This document shows positions 43,265-53,354 of a stretch of DNA of 64,000 nucleotides, piece after piece. Source of the DNA: Perognathus longimembris pacificus (lineage: Eukaryota; Chordata; Mammalia; Rodentia; Heteromyidae); the NCBI RefSeq assembly GCF_023159225.1, contig NC_063167.1, positions 6,789,734-6,853,733 of the forward strand. The letters are read 5' to 3'. The notes beneath the pieces were generated by a model. The model searched no databases. It saw nothing but the letters and a program-made list of their open reading frames with translations, and was not told the origin of the DNA. The position numbers were made by a program, and so were the translations under genes. Every line of letters starts with the position of its first letter. Positions within the stretch are counted from its first letter, which is position 1.

Positions 43265-43484
43265 AAGCATGGGTAGCTCACCCCTGTCAGCCTGGCTACT
43301 CTGGAGGCTAAGCGCTGAGGATGGTGGTTCAGAGCCAGAGCACACAGGAAAATCCATTACTCTTACCTCCAATCAGCTACCCAAAAAGCTGGGAGTAAAG
43401 CTGTGGATCAAGGGGTAGAGTTCCATCCTCGAGCAAAAAAGCTCAGGGAAAGCGCCCAGGCCCTAAGTTTAAGCCCCAGGACTG

Positions 43485-43536
<52 letters not shown>

Positions 43537-43555
43537 ACACACACACACACACATC
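43265..43555 (+). mobile_element. B1-Geo SINE with (CA)n tail
   Basis: Complete copy with about 30 CA units (43,490-43,553). Confidence 0.88.
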
Positions 43556-43619
43556 TCTAATTGAAAAACTCGGGCCTTCTACTCTTCCTTATCATTTCTT
43601 GGAGTGGGGTTAGGTGTCA

Positions 43620-43850
43620 GTCGTGGGGCTTGAGCTCAGGGCCTGGGCACTGTCCCTGAGCTCTTCAGCTCAAGGCTAGCGCTCTACCACTTTCAGCCAC
43701 AGTGCCACTTCTGGTTTTATAGTGGTTAATTGCAGTTAAGAGTCTCATGGAATTTCCTGCCTGGGCTGACTCTGAGCCTCAATCTTCAGACTCCAGCCTC
43801 CTGAGGAGCTAGGATTACAGGCATGAGCCACCAGCACCTGGCTTTTGCTT
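43620..43850 (-). mobile_element. B1-Geo SINE
   Basis: Reverse, complete. Confidence 0.9.
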
Positions 43851-43970
43851 AGCTTTTTTACTCAAGCTATCTACTATCACTGAGTAAAAGAAAAATCCAG
43901 AAGTGGAACTACACCTCCACTTCTGATATTTTTTTCTTTCTTTCTAGTTAATGGCAGATGAGTCATGTAA

Positions 43971-44170
43971 GGCTGGGAGTGTGGCCTAGTGGCAAGAGTG
44001 CTTGCCTTGCATACATGCAGCCCTGGGTTCAATTCCCCAGCACCACATATATAGAAAATGGCCAGAGGTGGTGCTGTGGCTCAAGTGGTAGAGTGCTAGC
44101 CTTGAGCAAAAAGAAGCCAGGGACAGTGCTCAGGCCCTGAGTCCAAGGCCCAGGACTGGCACACACAAAA
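43971..44170 (+). mobile_element. IDL-Geo SINE
   Basis: Complete, little diverged. Confidence 0.94.
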
Positions 44171-44375
44171 AAAGTCTCTTAGACTTTTGTGTCCAGGCTT
44201 TGCCAGATGTTTGAATTCGCTAACTTAGCATCCATATTGCCATGTTTCTTTTACCTTTTTTGCCATTTTTTTATGACAATTGAACCAAGCAATGGCTGGT
44301 TGCCAGACCTGCTGAATCTCTACCCAATTAGTCTGTTGCAAAACACATCAAGAAACTAAAGCCTTAATATTCTTT

Positions 44376-44550
44376 TTGCCAGAGCCTGAGCACTGTCCCT
44401 GGCTTCTTTTGCTCAAGGCTAGCATTCTACCACTTGAGCCACAGCAGCAACTTCTGGCTTTTTCTCTGTATGGTGGTGCTGAGGAATCGAACCCAGGGCT
44501 CTATGTATGTGAGGCAAGCACTCTACCACTGGGCCATATTCCCAGCCCTT
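44376..44550 (-). mobile_element. IDL-Geo SINE, 3'-truncated
   Basis: Lacks the terminal CAGTCCTGGGGCTTGAACTC part of the right half. Confidence 0.9.
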
Positions 44551-44577
44551 GCTTCATATTTTAATGACTGTATTTTG

Positions 44578-44692
44578 AGCTGAGCATGGGAGGTCATACC
44601 TATAATCCCAGCACTCAGGAGGCAGAGGTGGAAGGATCTTGAGTATGAGGCCAGTATGGGCTACATTGAGGCTGTCTCAAAAACAAACAAAG
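44578..44692 (+). mobile_element. B1 monomer SINE
   Basis: ATAATCCCAGCACTCAGGAG and AGGCTGTCTCAAAAACAAAC: a classical B1 without a Geo half. Confidence 0.85.
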
Positions 44693-44694
44693 CA

Positions 44695-44861
44695 GGCATC
44701 AGTAGCGCACACTTGTAATTCAGCTACTCAGGCGGCTGAGATCTGAGGATCAAAGTTTGAAGTTCATTGTGACAGAAAAGTTCTAAATTAACTGGCAAAA
44801 TCCATGCTGAAGCTTCTAGTGATAGGGCTCTGCAACTAGGCTGTAGCTCAGTGGCAAAGAG
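44695..44861 (+). mobile_element. old SINE remnants, including the ID-like copy that received the provirus
   Basis: B1-type sequence is followed by a tRNA-like A box (TAGCTCAGTGG). The matching B box (GGGTTCAATGCC) lies beyond the provirus at 51,060, so the two ends form one element split by the provirus. Confidence 0.75.
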
Positions 44862-44872
44862 TGAAGTGCCAG

Positions 44873-45085
44873 GGGCTGGGAATATGGCCTAGTGGCAAGA
44901 GTGCTTGCCTCATATACATGAAGCCCTGGGTTCGATTCCCCAGCACCACATATATAGAAAACGGCCAGAAGTAGCGCTGTGGCTCAAGTGGCAGAGTGCT
45001 AGCCTTGAGCAAACAGAAGCCTGGGACAGTGCTCAGGCCCTGAGTTCAAGGCCCAGGACTGGCCAAAAAAAAAAAAAAAAGAAAG
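44873..45085 (+). mobile_element. IDL-Geo SINE inside the 5' LTR
   Basis: Full-length dimer with A-rich tail. It is flanked by a perfect 17-bp duplication, AAAGAGTGAAGTGCCAG, at 44,856-44,872 and 45,086-45,102, which spans the junction between host DNA and LTR. It therefore inserted after the provirus. Confidence 0.95.
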
Positions 45086-45334
45086 AAAGAGTGAAGTGCC
45101 AGACTTTGAAGTCAGGCCCCACTTTACCACGCAAACCCCACTTTACCACATGAACCTGAAAATAAGCAGGCCCTGTGAGCAAACCCAAGACAAGCTTATT
45201 AGGGCCCAGCCGGTCGAGAACTCTAACGACTGGGAAAGCTTAACTCTAACCGCCCCTAAAATACCTCGAGCCCTGAGCCAATCAGATTTGTACCCGTAAT
45301 CTTGCTTGCTTAAACACCTGATTGCTGTAACTTT

Positions 45335-45993
45335 TTTTTATGTGTTTATTGATTGAACACAAATTTTTTGACAAGGTGTTGTGCAAAAAGGGTACAGTTA
45401 CATAGTAGGGCAGTGTGTACATTTCTTGTGATATCTTACGTCCTGTTTTTCTATCCCTTCTCTAGGTCAGGTAGACATATATACAATATACAATGTATCA
45501 AGAACATATTTAGTATTCACAGACTTGGTCTCTACTGTCTCTCCATCTCCCTTTGTTAACAGTTATATATCAGGGAGATCATGCCCCTTTGTTTTCTGTG
45601 TTCTAGGCTTGTCTCGCTCAACATTATTTGTTCAAGTTCTGACCATTTCCCTACGAATAACAATATTTCACCATTCCTAATCGCTATGTAGTATTCCATT
45701 GTGTATAAGTACCATATTTTTTGGATACATTCGTCTGTGGAGGGGCATCTGGGTTGTTTCCATATTTTGGCTATTGTGAATTGTGCCGCGATAAACTTGG
45801 AAGTACAAATGTCTTTTTGCTATCTTGGGGTTTGCTGTTTAGGATAGATGCCTAGGAGTGGTATGGCCAGGTCATAGGGTAGGTCTATATTGAGCTTTTT
45901 GAGAAACCTCCATACTGTTCTCCAAAGTGGTTGTACTAATTTGCACTCCCACCAACAATGGAGAAGGGTTCCTCTTTCCCCGCATACCCTCCA
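45335..45993 (-). mobile_element. 5'-truncated L1 3' end inside the 5' LTR
   Basis: Read on the minus strand it runs from L1 ORF2 C-terminal sequence through a 3' UTR to a short A tail. It is bounded by the perfect 16-bp duplication TGATTGCTGTAACTTT (45,319-45,334 and 45,994-46,009). The same site is unoccupied in the 3' LTR. Confidence 0.93.
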
Positions 45994-46197
45994 TGATTGC
46001 TGTAACTTTGTTCTTTGCCTTTATAAGCTCTGTATAATCGCAGCTCACGGCTGCCTCCTAACCTCTGCTGTGTCGGTGGGTAGGACGAGGTCCGAGTTGC
46101 AGCTCGCTTGAATAAAGCCTTGCCTTGCTTTTGCATTTTGGAATGTCTGAGTCTCAGTGGCCTTCTTGGTGGTGGTCTCGCGACTTGGCACAACATT

Positions 46198-46215
46198 TGG
46201 GGGCTCATCCGGGAT
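46198..46215 (+). other. retroviral primer binding site, proline-tRNA type
   Basis: TGGGGGCTCATCCGGGAT lies two bases after the LTR end. It matches the expected proline-tRNA complement except one G-to-A change in a former CpG, consistent with methylation decay. Confidence 0.9.
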
Positions 46216-46514
46216 GGCCCCAGAGACCCCCCCGAGACCCCAGACTCCAAAGGTAAGAAAACAGTGCTGTTCATTCTGTGTGTCTGTGTCTGTGTGATTT
46301 GTAGTTTTGTTTTCTGTTTTGGCCGGCCGCCTGAATCTGATCCTGTAGGTAGTAAAGGACCAACCGGAGTGGACACACTCGTCTGGAGGACTTGGGGGAT
46401 GCCTCAAGCCCTCCACAGAGGGCTCAGGCTTCCTACTACCACCCTGAACCTGAAGGACTGGACCAGGAGGCCCTTCTAACGGGTGCCCGTCCAGTCCACT
46501 CTATATTCGGGGTT

Positions 46515-46650
46515 GTCTGGTCCACTCCTACACAGGAACAGAAGAGAGAGAGCCTCAAGACTGTGTGGTCTGCCCCCTCACAGGGGCAGGAGAGACACAG
46601 TGAGACTGTGTGGTCTGCCCCCTCACAGGGGCAGGAGAGACACAGTCGAA
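46515..46650 (+). repeat. 45-bp tandem repeats in the proviral leader
   Basis: Two nearly identical copies (starting about 46,559 and 46,604) share TGTGTGGTCTGCCCCCTCAC. A diverged third copy lies upstream from about 46,515. The region corresponds to the leader and packaging-signal area. Confidence 0.8.
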
Positions 46651-46756
46651 CCTGTAAGCCGCAGCTCCCTAAGTCTGTAAGTGTTGTCTGGTCTTTGTGC
46701 CTGTGATTATTTTTGTGTGTTTCTTTCTTGCACTGTGCCTGACTGACAAACGGATG

Positions 46757-46975
46757 ATGGGGAACATTTCTTCCACTCCCCTGGACTTGACTTTAGCTCA
46801 CCAGAAAGATGTACAGGTAACAGCTCACAATCAGAGTGTAAGTGTCCACAAGAAGAACTCTGGGGGACCCCCACCCAGCCTTCTTAAGCAGAAAATTATT
46901 TGGTGTGCTAAAATGTTTACTAAGACTATCAAGCCCTGGAAAATGAGGCTGGAGAATGCTAAAATCATTTGTTAA
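46757..46975 (+). pseudogene. gag matrix remnant of the provirus
   Basis: A short frame of about 72 codons starts Met-Gly, the N-myristoylation context of matrix proteins, and its first residues (MGNISSTPLDLTLA) resemble gammaretroviral matrix N termini. It stops at 46,975, far short of a normal gag, and nothing downstream continues it. Confidence 0.75.
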
Positions 46976-47884
46976 AGGTTTTTGTCTTAAAATGTACGGC
47001 CGATGCTTATTCTGTGCGCTTTAAGATCTTTTGAATATGTATGTGTGTGCATATGTGAATGTGAACATGTTCAAGACTGTTAGTATGATGTAAAATTGAG
47101 TGAGTTTAAGTTTAAATTCAAATGATCATCAAGTTTGGGCATTACCAAATGCTTTAAAGGATTCTTGCATTGCATTAAAGAGGAACTATAGTTTAAAAAA
47201 AATCAGAGCTAAGTGTCAGAAATTTGGATTTAAAAGGATATATATATTAAACTAATGGGGATAGAAGTAAACTCTCATTAACTCTATGTATGTAGGAAGA
47301 AATGGCAAAATGGGCCACTGTTTCTCACTAATATATTGGAAAGCTGAATGGATAAGTATTTCTAATTCTGTAATTGTAATTCTTGCATTAAGAAAAAATT
47401 CAAAGGTCTTCATGCCATGCAGTAATTAGGACTGAAGAGGGAAAAAAAAAAAAAAGAGGCTCTTTTGAAACAAGCAGCCCGTAGGCAAAGGGCAGCACCT
47501 GGTTTCAGAATGCCTGTGAGCTTCAGAGTTTTTCCAACGCAGATAAAAGCTAAAGTGTTATGTTAGTGTTAAAAAGGCTTTGGAAATCAAGAATACATTT
47601 CTAGATAAGAAATTTGGGAGTAAAATTGTCCTAAATAATTATTGCAAAGTGAGAAAAGGAGAATTGTGGCTACCAAAATGTTTAATTGCCATTCCAGCTT
47701 CTTTGTAGGTTTTTTGTAACAGTTTCCAGCAGGCCCACAGAGAAGCACAGGTGATTCCTACAAGTTTGTCAAGATCTAATACTGGCCCTTAATAAGTTCC
47801 AGGTAAGAGAGCATGCTTAAAAACTACTTCTGTGTGGACCACCTTGTTGCTTTTAATTGGAGTAAAGTGGCCCCTTGTAAGACT

Positions 47885-48065
47885 CACTGATCTGAAATCT
47901 GTGGTTGGAAGCCAGCCCGGGCAAAGAAAGGTCCCTGTGAGAGACTTGTCTCTAATCAGCCAGCAGAGTGCTGGGAACAGAGTTGTGTGGAGCTCAAAGT
48001 GGTAGGGTGCTAGTCTTGAGCTGGAGAGCTGGGGGACAGCGCTCAGGCCCTGAGTCCAAGTCCAG
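47885..48065 (+). mobile_element. 5'-truncated B1-Geo SINE in the provirus
   Basis: Lacks the first part of the B1-like half; right half ends GCCCTGAGTCCAAG. Diverged. Confidence 0.75.
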
Positions 48066-49289
48066 TGGAAAGTCACTCCTCCTGGGACAAAAGTGATGGA
48101 GCATCCAGAGGCAGTAAGCCACTGCTTGGATGGCAGAGATGGTGTCAGATCCTAGAGTCACTCCCATTTGGCCTTTCAAAAGTTAATCAAAGCCGGGAAG
48201 TCCTAGAAGAATAGTTCGCAAGCATGCCTTTCTAATGCCCATGTCTGTCTACTGGGCAGGAACTTGCCAGTCATCTGTGATAGTGGGTAGTAAGGGTAAG
48301 TTTGTCAAATGAGAGGATAGATTAAAATCCCAACCCCCCGCATCTACTCAAAGCCCTGACTGGCAGTGAGAATTTTAAGCTGATACATCTGTTCAGGAAA
48401 GAAAGCTCGTAGACCTGAGATTGTGTCCTTATTGAGATCTGTTAAAGGCCTGCAAAGGTCATCAGAGATCAGTTCCCCAGCCAGTCAGGAAAAAGCTTTT
48501 ACAAACTAGAATGTTAAAAGGCTACACTGCGGTAGCCCAAAAAGAAGTCTGTATAGTTGAAAGTTAAAATGTTGAATGTAATTTCCAGTTTGGAGTAAAG
48601 CTCCTAATGGACATCTGATCCTGCAGCCCCTTGATAAAGTAGACTAAGGTTATAGGTTCCTGGCTAGGTAAGGTCAACGCCCCTGAGTCAGCCTGAAGAA
48701 GTTATAGAAGATGGATGATCTTCGCCCATCAGCCTCCCCTTTTAGGACCAAGGCACCAGGGTTGTTTTTGGAAAGATGAGGCAGGATAAACTAGAGGCAT
48801 GGAAAACAGAGGTAACAGTATACAGAGACTGCACTTGTGAGAAATGGTTACAGGCCAAGCCGCCTATGTTGGCTTGAAAGAAAAAAAAAAATCCTAGCCT
48901 TATTGGAAATATCTGATTTAAACTTATTGCCCTGGCAAAATGACCCAAGGGCCATTGATTGCCTGAAGCTGTCTTGAATTTCAGTAATGTGCCAGCCTGC
49001 AAAAGCTAGTGTGCTTAAGAAGGAATCAGGAAAATACTAGGAAATTTGAGTAAAGTTAGGCTTTAGGTTAACTTAGGTTAAGCTTCTCTAACCACTCTAT
49101 GGAAGTTGCAGGTAACCCAGAAGGTGTGACATTCTACTGGAACCACTGGGAGCCACTGCTGCCTGACACCAGGCCCCCCACCCATTGCATTTGAGTGAGG
49201 ATCAAGGAGAGAGTCCACAGTCATCTGGAAGAATCTACATCTTCAGATGAGCCCCTTATAGATGACATTTTTCTGCCTTGATTCTTTTT

Positions 49290-49503
49290 TCTTTTTTTTT
49301 TTTTTTTTTGGGCCAGTCCTGGGACCTGGACTCAGGGCCTGAGCACTGTCCCTGGCTTCTTTTTGCTCAAGGCTAGCACTCTGCCACTTGAGCCACAGCG
49401 CCACTTCTGGCTGTTTTCTGTATATGTGGTGCTGGGGAATCGAACCCAGGGCCTCATGTATACGAGGCAAGCACTCTTGCCACTAGGCCATATCCCCAGC
49501 CCC
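49290..49503 (-). mobile_element. IDL-Geo SINE in the provirus
   Basis: Complete dimer in reverse orientation with a long T-run (its A tail) at the low-coordinate end. Confidence 0.93.
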
Positions 49504-50582
49504 AGATGAGACTCTTATCCCACGCAGCTGATTTCTGCTGGAAAGTGTTTCGGATCTGCTAAAACTTATTGTAAGAAATTTTCAAGCAGATTGGCCTGCT
49601 GCTAAATTCAAAGCATGTATGACAGGCTGGAGAGTCACTTCCAGGCAATGCCTGGGGTGGAGGTATGTCCAAGAGTATTAAAATGTGTCCAGATGGATTA
49701 GGGTGTGACCTCAGAGAAGAGAGGGAGGTAACTGCCATCAGGTGTGCCGGGTACCAAGGTAACTGGACAGAGATTTAAACTGCTGGGGCATCTTCATGGA
49801 GCCCTCCTGGGGGTGGATCTTACAGATGCCACTGGCCAACCTTAGGCACTTGGAGGAACTGGAAACTGGAGAAATCTACTCTAGAATACTTGGCTCATTA
49901 TAGAGAATATAGATATAGAATATAAAATATAGATATAGAATAGATGGCTTATGATAGTTGACTCTGGTCTGGCTTCTTAGGAGCAGCCTGTGCGTGGAGT
50001 CACAATAAATTGCCTTGATGTAGTTGAGATAAACCGGAAAATGTAGGCAGTTTAAAACTCTAGCAGCAAAGAAGCCCCAGGAAATGTAAAGAGGAAGGTT
50101 AGTATAGAAAGCCTTGGAGAAAGGGGTAGAGAAAGGGTTTCCTCTGGATAAGAAAGGGATTTAAAAAGCAAATTGTCACAGAATGTTCCAGTAAGTCACT
50201 GATGGTGTGAGGAAGTAAAAGATGGTGTGAGTGGGGATATGTTAAATTTTATAAGACACAGATTATAAAACTATATAAGGAAAGACTTTAGAGAGAAAAC
50301 AAAAATGTTTCCTTTAGATTAAAAGGTTTTGGCATGCTAAAAGTGAGAAAGACAATCCCTAAAGTGAGTATGTAACAAATGGTAAAGTTGGTATGTAATC
50401 AAATTGGCTATAATATAAATAGGGTCAGAATTGGGGCTTCGGTGTAAAACTATGTTTTTATCTGTCGCATTTGTTATGAGTTTTTATGGTCTTGCGGGCA
50501 CAATACCAATTTATCCCTACCGATTCTCAGTCAGAATCAGACTAAGCAAGGAGAACCACGATTGGTTCTCAAGTTACCTATC

Positions 50583-50595
50583 AGAAGGGGGGAAA
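50583..50595 (+). other. polypurine tract
   Basis: AGAAGGGGGGAAA sits directly before the TG of the 3' LTR, where plus-strand DNA synthesis is primed. Confidence 0.9.
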
Positions 50596-51030
50596 TGAAG
50601 TGCCAGACCTTGAAGTAAGGCCCCACTTTACCACGCGAACCCCACTTTACCACGTGAACCTGAAAATAAGCAGGCCCTGTGAGCAAACCCAGGGCAAGCT
50701 TATTAGGGCCCAGCCAGTGGAGAACTCTAACCGCTGGGAATGCTTAACTCTGACCACCCCTAGAATGCCTCGAGCCCTGAGCCAATCAGATTTGTACCTG
50801 TGTCCTAATCTTGCTTGCTTGAACACCTAATTGCTGTAACTTTGTCTTTTGCCTTTATAAGCCCTGTGCAATCGCAGCTCGGGGCTTCAACCTAACCTCC
50901 GCTGTGTCGGTGGGTAGGATGAGGCCCGGGCCGTGGCCCCGCTTGAATAAAGCCTTGCCTTGCTTTTGCATTTCGGAATGTCTGAGTCTCGGTGGCCTTC
51001 TTGGTGGTGGTCTTGCGACTTGGCACAACA
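50596..51030 (+). repeat. 3' LTR, uninterrupted
   Basis: 435 bases, TG...CA. Promoter-like elements are intact: CCAAT at 50,782, TATAA at 50,856 and AATAAA at 50,946. By eye it differs from the 5' LTR at roughly 35-40 positions. Confidence 0.94.
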
Positions 51031-51034
51031 AGAG

Positions 51035-51165
51035 CTTCTCTAGCAAGTACAACGTCTTGGGTTCAATGCCTAGTTGCCCCCCCCCCCGAAAAAGTCAAGT
51101 GATCGAGTACCAGCTATGGGAGAGCACAAGTCCCTGAGTTCAATTCTCAGAAGCAGCACAAAAAG
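51035..51165 (+). mobile_element. distal half of the split ID-like SINE and a related fragment
   Basis: Continues the element interrupted at 44,861 with CTAGCAAGTAC and a B box. A second diverged tRNA-like fragment follows. Confidence 0.65.
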
Positions 51166-51221
51166 TAACCAAACAAACGACAAGAACAACAACAAAAAAA
51201 AAAAAAAAAAAAAAAAAACAG

Positions 51222-51427
51222 GGCTGGGGATATGGCCTAGTGGCAAGAGTGCCTGCCTCGGATACACGAGGCCCTAGGTTTGATTCCCCAGTACCACATA
51301 TACAGAAAACCGCCAGAAGCGGTGCTGTGGCTCAAGCGGCAGAGTGCTAGCCTTGAGCGAGAAGAAGCCAGGGACAGTGCTCAGGCCCTGAGTCCAAGGC
51401 CCAGGACTGGCAAAAAAAAAAAAAAAA
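51222..51427 (+). mobile_element. IDL-Geo SINE
   Basis: Complete, placed directly after a long A-run (51,193-51,218) that is the tail of an older element. Confidence 0.94.
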
Positions 51428-51429
51428 CA

Positions 51430-51910
51430 GGCACTGGCAGCTCATGCTCTCTAATCCTAATGACTCCGGTGGCTGAGATCTGAGGAGCACAGTCCAAAGG
51501 CAGCCCAGGTAGAAAAATCTGGGGACGAAGGCTTAAGATTCTAATCTCCAACTGGCCAGCAAAAAGCAGGGATTTAAGGTCGTGGCTCATGTGGTAGATG
51601 CACCAGCCTTGAGTGAAAAAGCCAAGTGAGAACATCAGGCTCTGAGTTCAAGCCACAAAAACCCTCAAGCTTGCCAGGCACCAGTGGCTCCCATCTATAA
51701 TCCTAGAGACTCAGGAGGTTGAGATCTGAGAATCATACTTTGAAGCCAACCCAGGCAGGAAAGTCCATGAGATGCTTATCTCTGATTAATCACAAAAAAA
51801 AAAAAAAACCAGAAGTGGATCTGTGGTTCAAGTGGTAGGGTGTTAACCTCGAGCAAAATTGCTCAGGAACAGGATAGCGGCTCTGAGTTCAAGCCGCAGG
51901 ATTAGTGCAC
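51430..51910 (+). mobile_element. two tandem B1-Geo SINEs
   Basis: Copies at about 51,430-51,660 and 51,672-51,908, the first with a lower-similarity B1 half. Confidence 0.85.
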
Positions 51911-51920
51911 TTGTATGTGT

Positions 51921-51968
51921 GTGTGTGTATGCGTGTGTGTGTGTGTACACACACACGCATACACACAC
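51921..51968. repeat. perfect 22-bp inverted repeat in TG/CA DNA
   Basis: Left arm 51,921-51,942, right arm 51,947-51,968, loop GTGT. The arms pair through TATGCG/CGCATA, so this is more than a plain TG tract. Able to form a cruciform or Z-DNA. Confidence 0.9.
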
Positions 51969-52119
51969 AGCCTCAAGTTTCAAGAAGAGAGGAAGGACTG
52001 TAAACATCCATGAGTCTCTCTGTGAAAATATTTTTTTTCATCTGTTTGGAAAATATGCTAGTTTGATTTCAAGAAGCAAATTTACAGTTGAGAGCCCAGA
52101 TTCTAGAAATATTCCAACC

Positions 52120-52240
52120 CCAGACATATCAGAGAGATGCAAATCAAAATGCCATCACGAGAGCATTTTAAAGTCATCAGAGTGGCAACAATTAAGGAGG
52201 CAGAAATGAGAAGGGCGGAGTGTTGGCAAGGCAGTGCCGG
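52120..52240 (+). mobile_element. L1 ORF2 fragment
   Basis: AGAGATGCAAATCAAAATGC and AGAGTGGCAACAATTAAGGA are typical of the L1 ORF2 3' region. Short and diverged. Confidence 0.7.
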
Positions 52241-52711
52241 GGCGGGAGAGCGGCGTGCCAGGGGCCCGGGGCCCACGTGGGTCTGGGTTGAAGGCGCAGC
52301 TCCAGCCGGGCCTCTCTGCACGGGCGTCCTTACCTGGAATATGGAGATGGCATTAGCTACGCGGCAGAAATGGTGTGTGGACTCAAGTACCTCTTTCCAT
52401 CGAGGCTGAATAATGGCTCCACAAACACAGTCTTGGCAGATGTGTACTCCTGGATGGAAAGGATCTGTGCACGTCCCTTCATGGAATCTTCAGTACCTTG
52501 AATCATGGAACACAGGAGCCAAGGCAGCCAGAAAGTGACAGTGGCAATGTCATCCTGACGTCCTAGCCATTACGATTAATGTGCCTCTGCCTACATCTCC
52601 AGATCTAACTCCCATGAGGTGGAGGAAATAAAGGATAAAGGAACAAGCTAAAGGATACTGTGGTAAAACAATAAGATAAATAGAGATTGCTTCAAAGAGT
52701 CAATATCACCT
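52241..52711. other. unique intergenic sequence
   Basis: Possibly diverged L1-related at its start; otherwise nothing recognised. Confidence 0.4.
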
Positions 52712-52835
52712 GGCCAGATGGGGTGAGGCATGCTGTAATCCCAGCTTCTCTGGGAAGAGGTAGGAGAATTGCAGTCTCATGCTAGCTTGGGTAAAACAAC
52801 AACAAAACCCACAAGACGCTATCTGAAAAACACCT
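52712..52835 (+). mobile_element. B1-like monomer SINE
   Basis: GGGGTGAGGCATGCTGTAAT and GGAGAATTGCAGTCTCATGC, with an AAC-rich tail. Confidence 0.75.
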
Positions 52836-52847
52836 AAAGCCAGCCCT

Positions 52848-53190
52848 GTGCTGGTGGCTCACACCTAGAATCCTAGCCACTCAGGAGGCTGAGATCTGAG
52901 GAATGCAGTTCAAAGCCATCCCAGGCAGGAAAGTCCGTGAGACTCTTATCTCCAGTGAAGCACCAGAAAACCGGAAGTGGGGCTGTGGCTCAAGTGGTAG
53001 AGCAGTAGCCTTGAGCTGTAGAGCTCAGGGACAGCACCCAGACCCAGAGTTCAAGCCCTACAGCTGACAAAACAACAACAACAAACAGCTAAAGCCAAAT
53101 AGGGTTGGAAGAGTGGGACAAGTAGTAGAGGCCCAGTTGAGCAAGCGAGCCCAGGGAGGCCTTGAATTCAAACCCCAGTACCACCACACA
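52848..53190 (+). mobile_element. B1-Geo SINE followed by an ID-like fragment
   Basis: Complete B1-Geo to about 53,070, then a diverged tRNA-like piece (GGTTGGAAGAGTGGGACAAG to CCTTGAATTCAAACCCCAG). Confidence 0.83.
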
Positions 53191-53354
53191 AAGCATAAAA
53201 CAGATCATTGTCATGAAAGACAAAAGCTGAGAAAGGGTTCCAGACTGAAGGCCCTTAAAGAGCCACAATAACTGAATGCAATGGTGCTACTGACTGGTCC
53301 TAGAGCTGAGTGAAAAACTGTGCAAAGGACAGGTCTTCGTTTGGGTTTTATTTA

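Larger units (their letters stand above)
44862..46195 (+). repeat. 5' LTR, split by a SINE and an L1 fragment
   Basis: Begins TGAAGTGCCAG and ends GGCACAACA. Excluding the SINE (44,873-45,102 with its duplicate) and the L1 piece (45,335-46,009 with its duplicate) leaves about 429 bases, matching the 435-base 3' LTR. It carries AATAAA in GAATAAAGCC near 46,110. Confidence 0.93.
46976..50582 (+). other. proviral internal region without coding capacity
   Basis: About 3.6 kb of AT-richer DNA with stops in all frames and no pol or env motif that I could recognise. It contains a 5'-truncated B1-Geo (47,885-48,065, plus) and an IDL-Geo (49,290-49,503, minus), both secondary insertions. Confidence 0.8.
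44862..51030 (+). mobile_element. endogenous gammaretrovirus-like provirus, gutted (VL30-like)
   Basis: A full-length but non-functional provirus: 5' LTR, proline-tRNA-type primer site, leader with 45-bp repeats, a short gag matrix remnant, about 3.6 kb without open frames, polypurine tract and 3' LTR. It is flanked by the 4-bp duplication AGAG (44,858-44,861 and 51,031-51,034), the usual size for gammaretroviruses. Removing later insertions leaves about 5 kb, similar to noncoding VL30-type elements. No pol or env reading frame is recognisable. It sits between the divergent CIROZ and TARDBP genes in TARDBP orientation. Confidence 0.92.

Noticed and set aside
44862..45102. Interpretation of the provirus start as position 45,092
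   Set aside because: The LTR start there is only the duplicate made by the SINE insertion; the first copy at 44,862 carries the matching AGAG flank.
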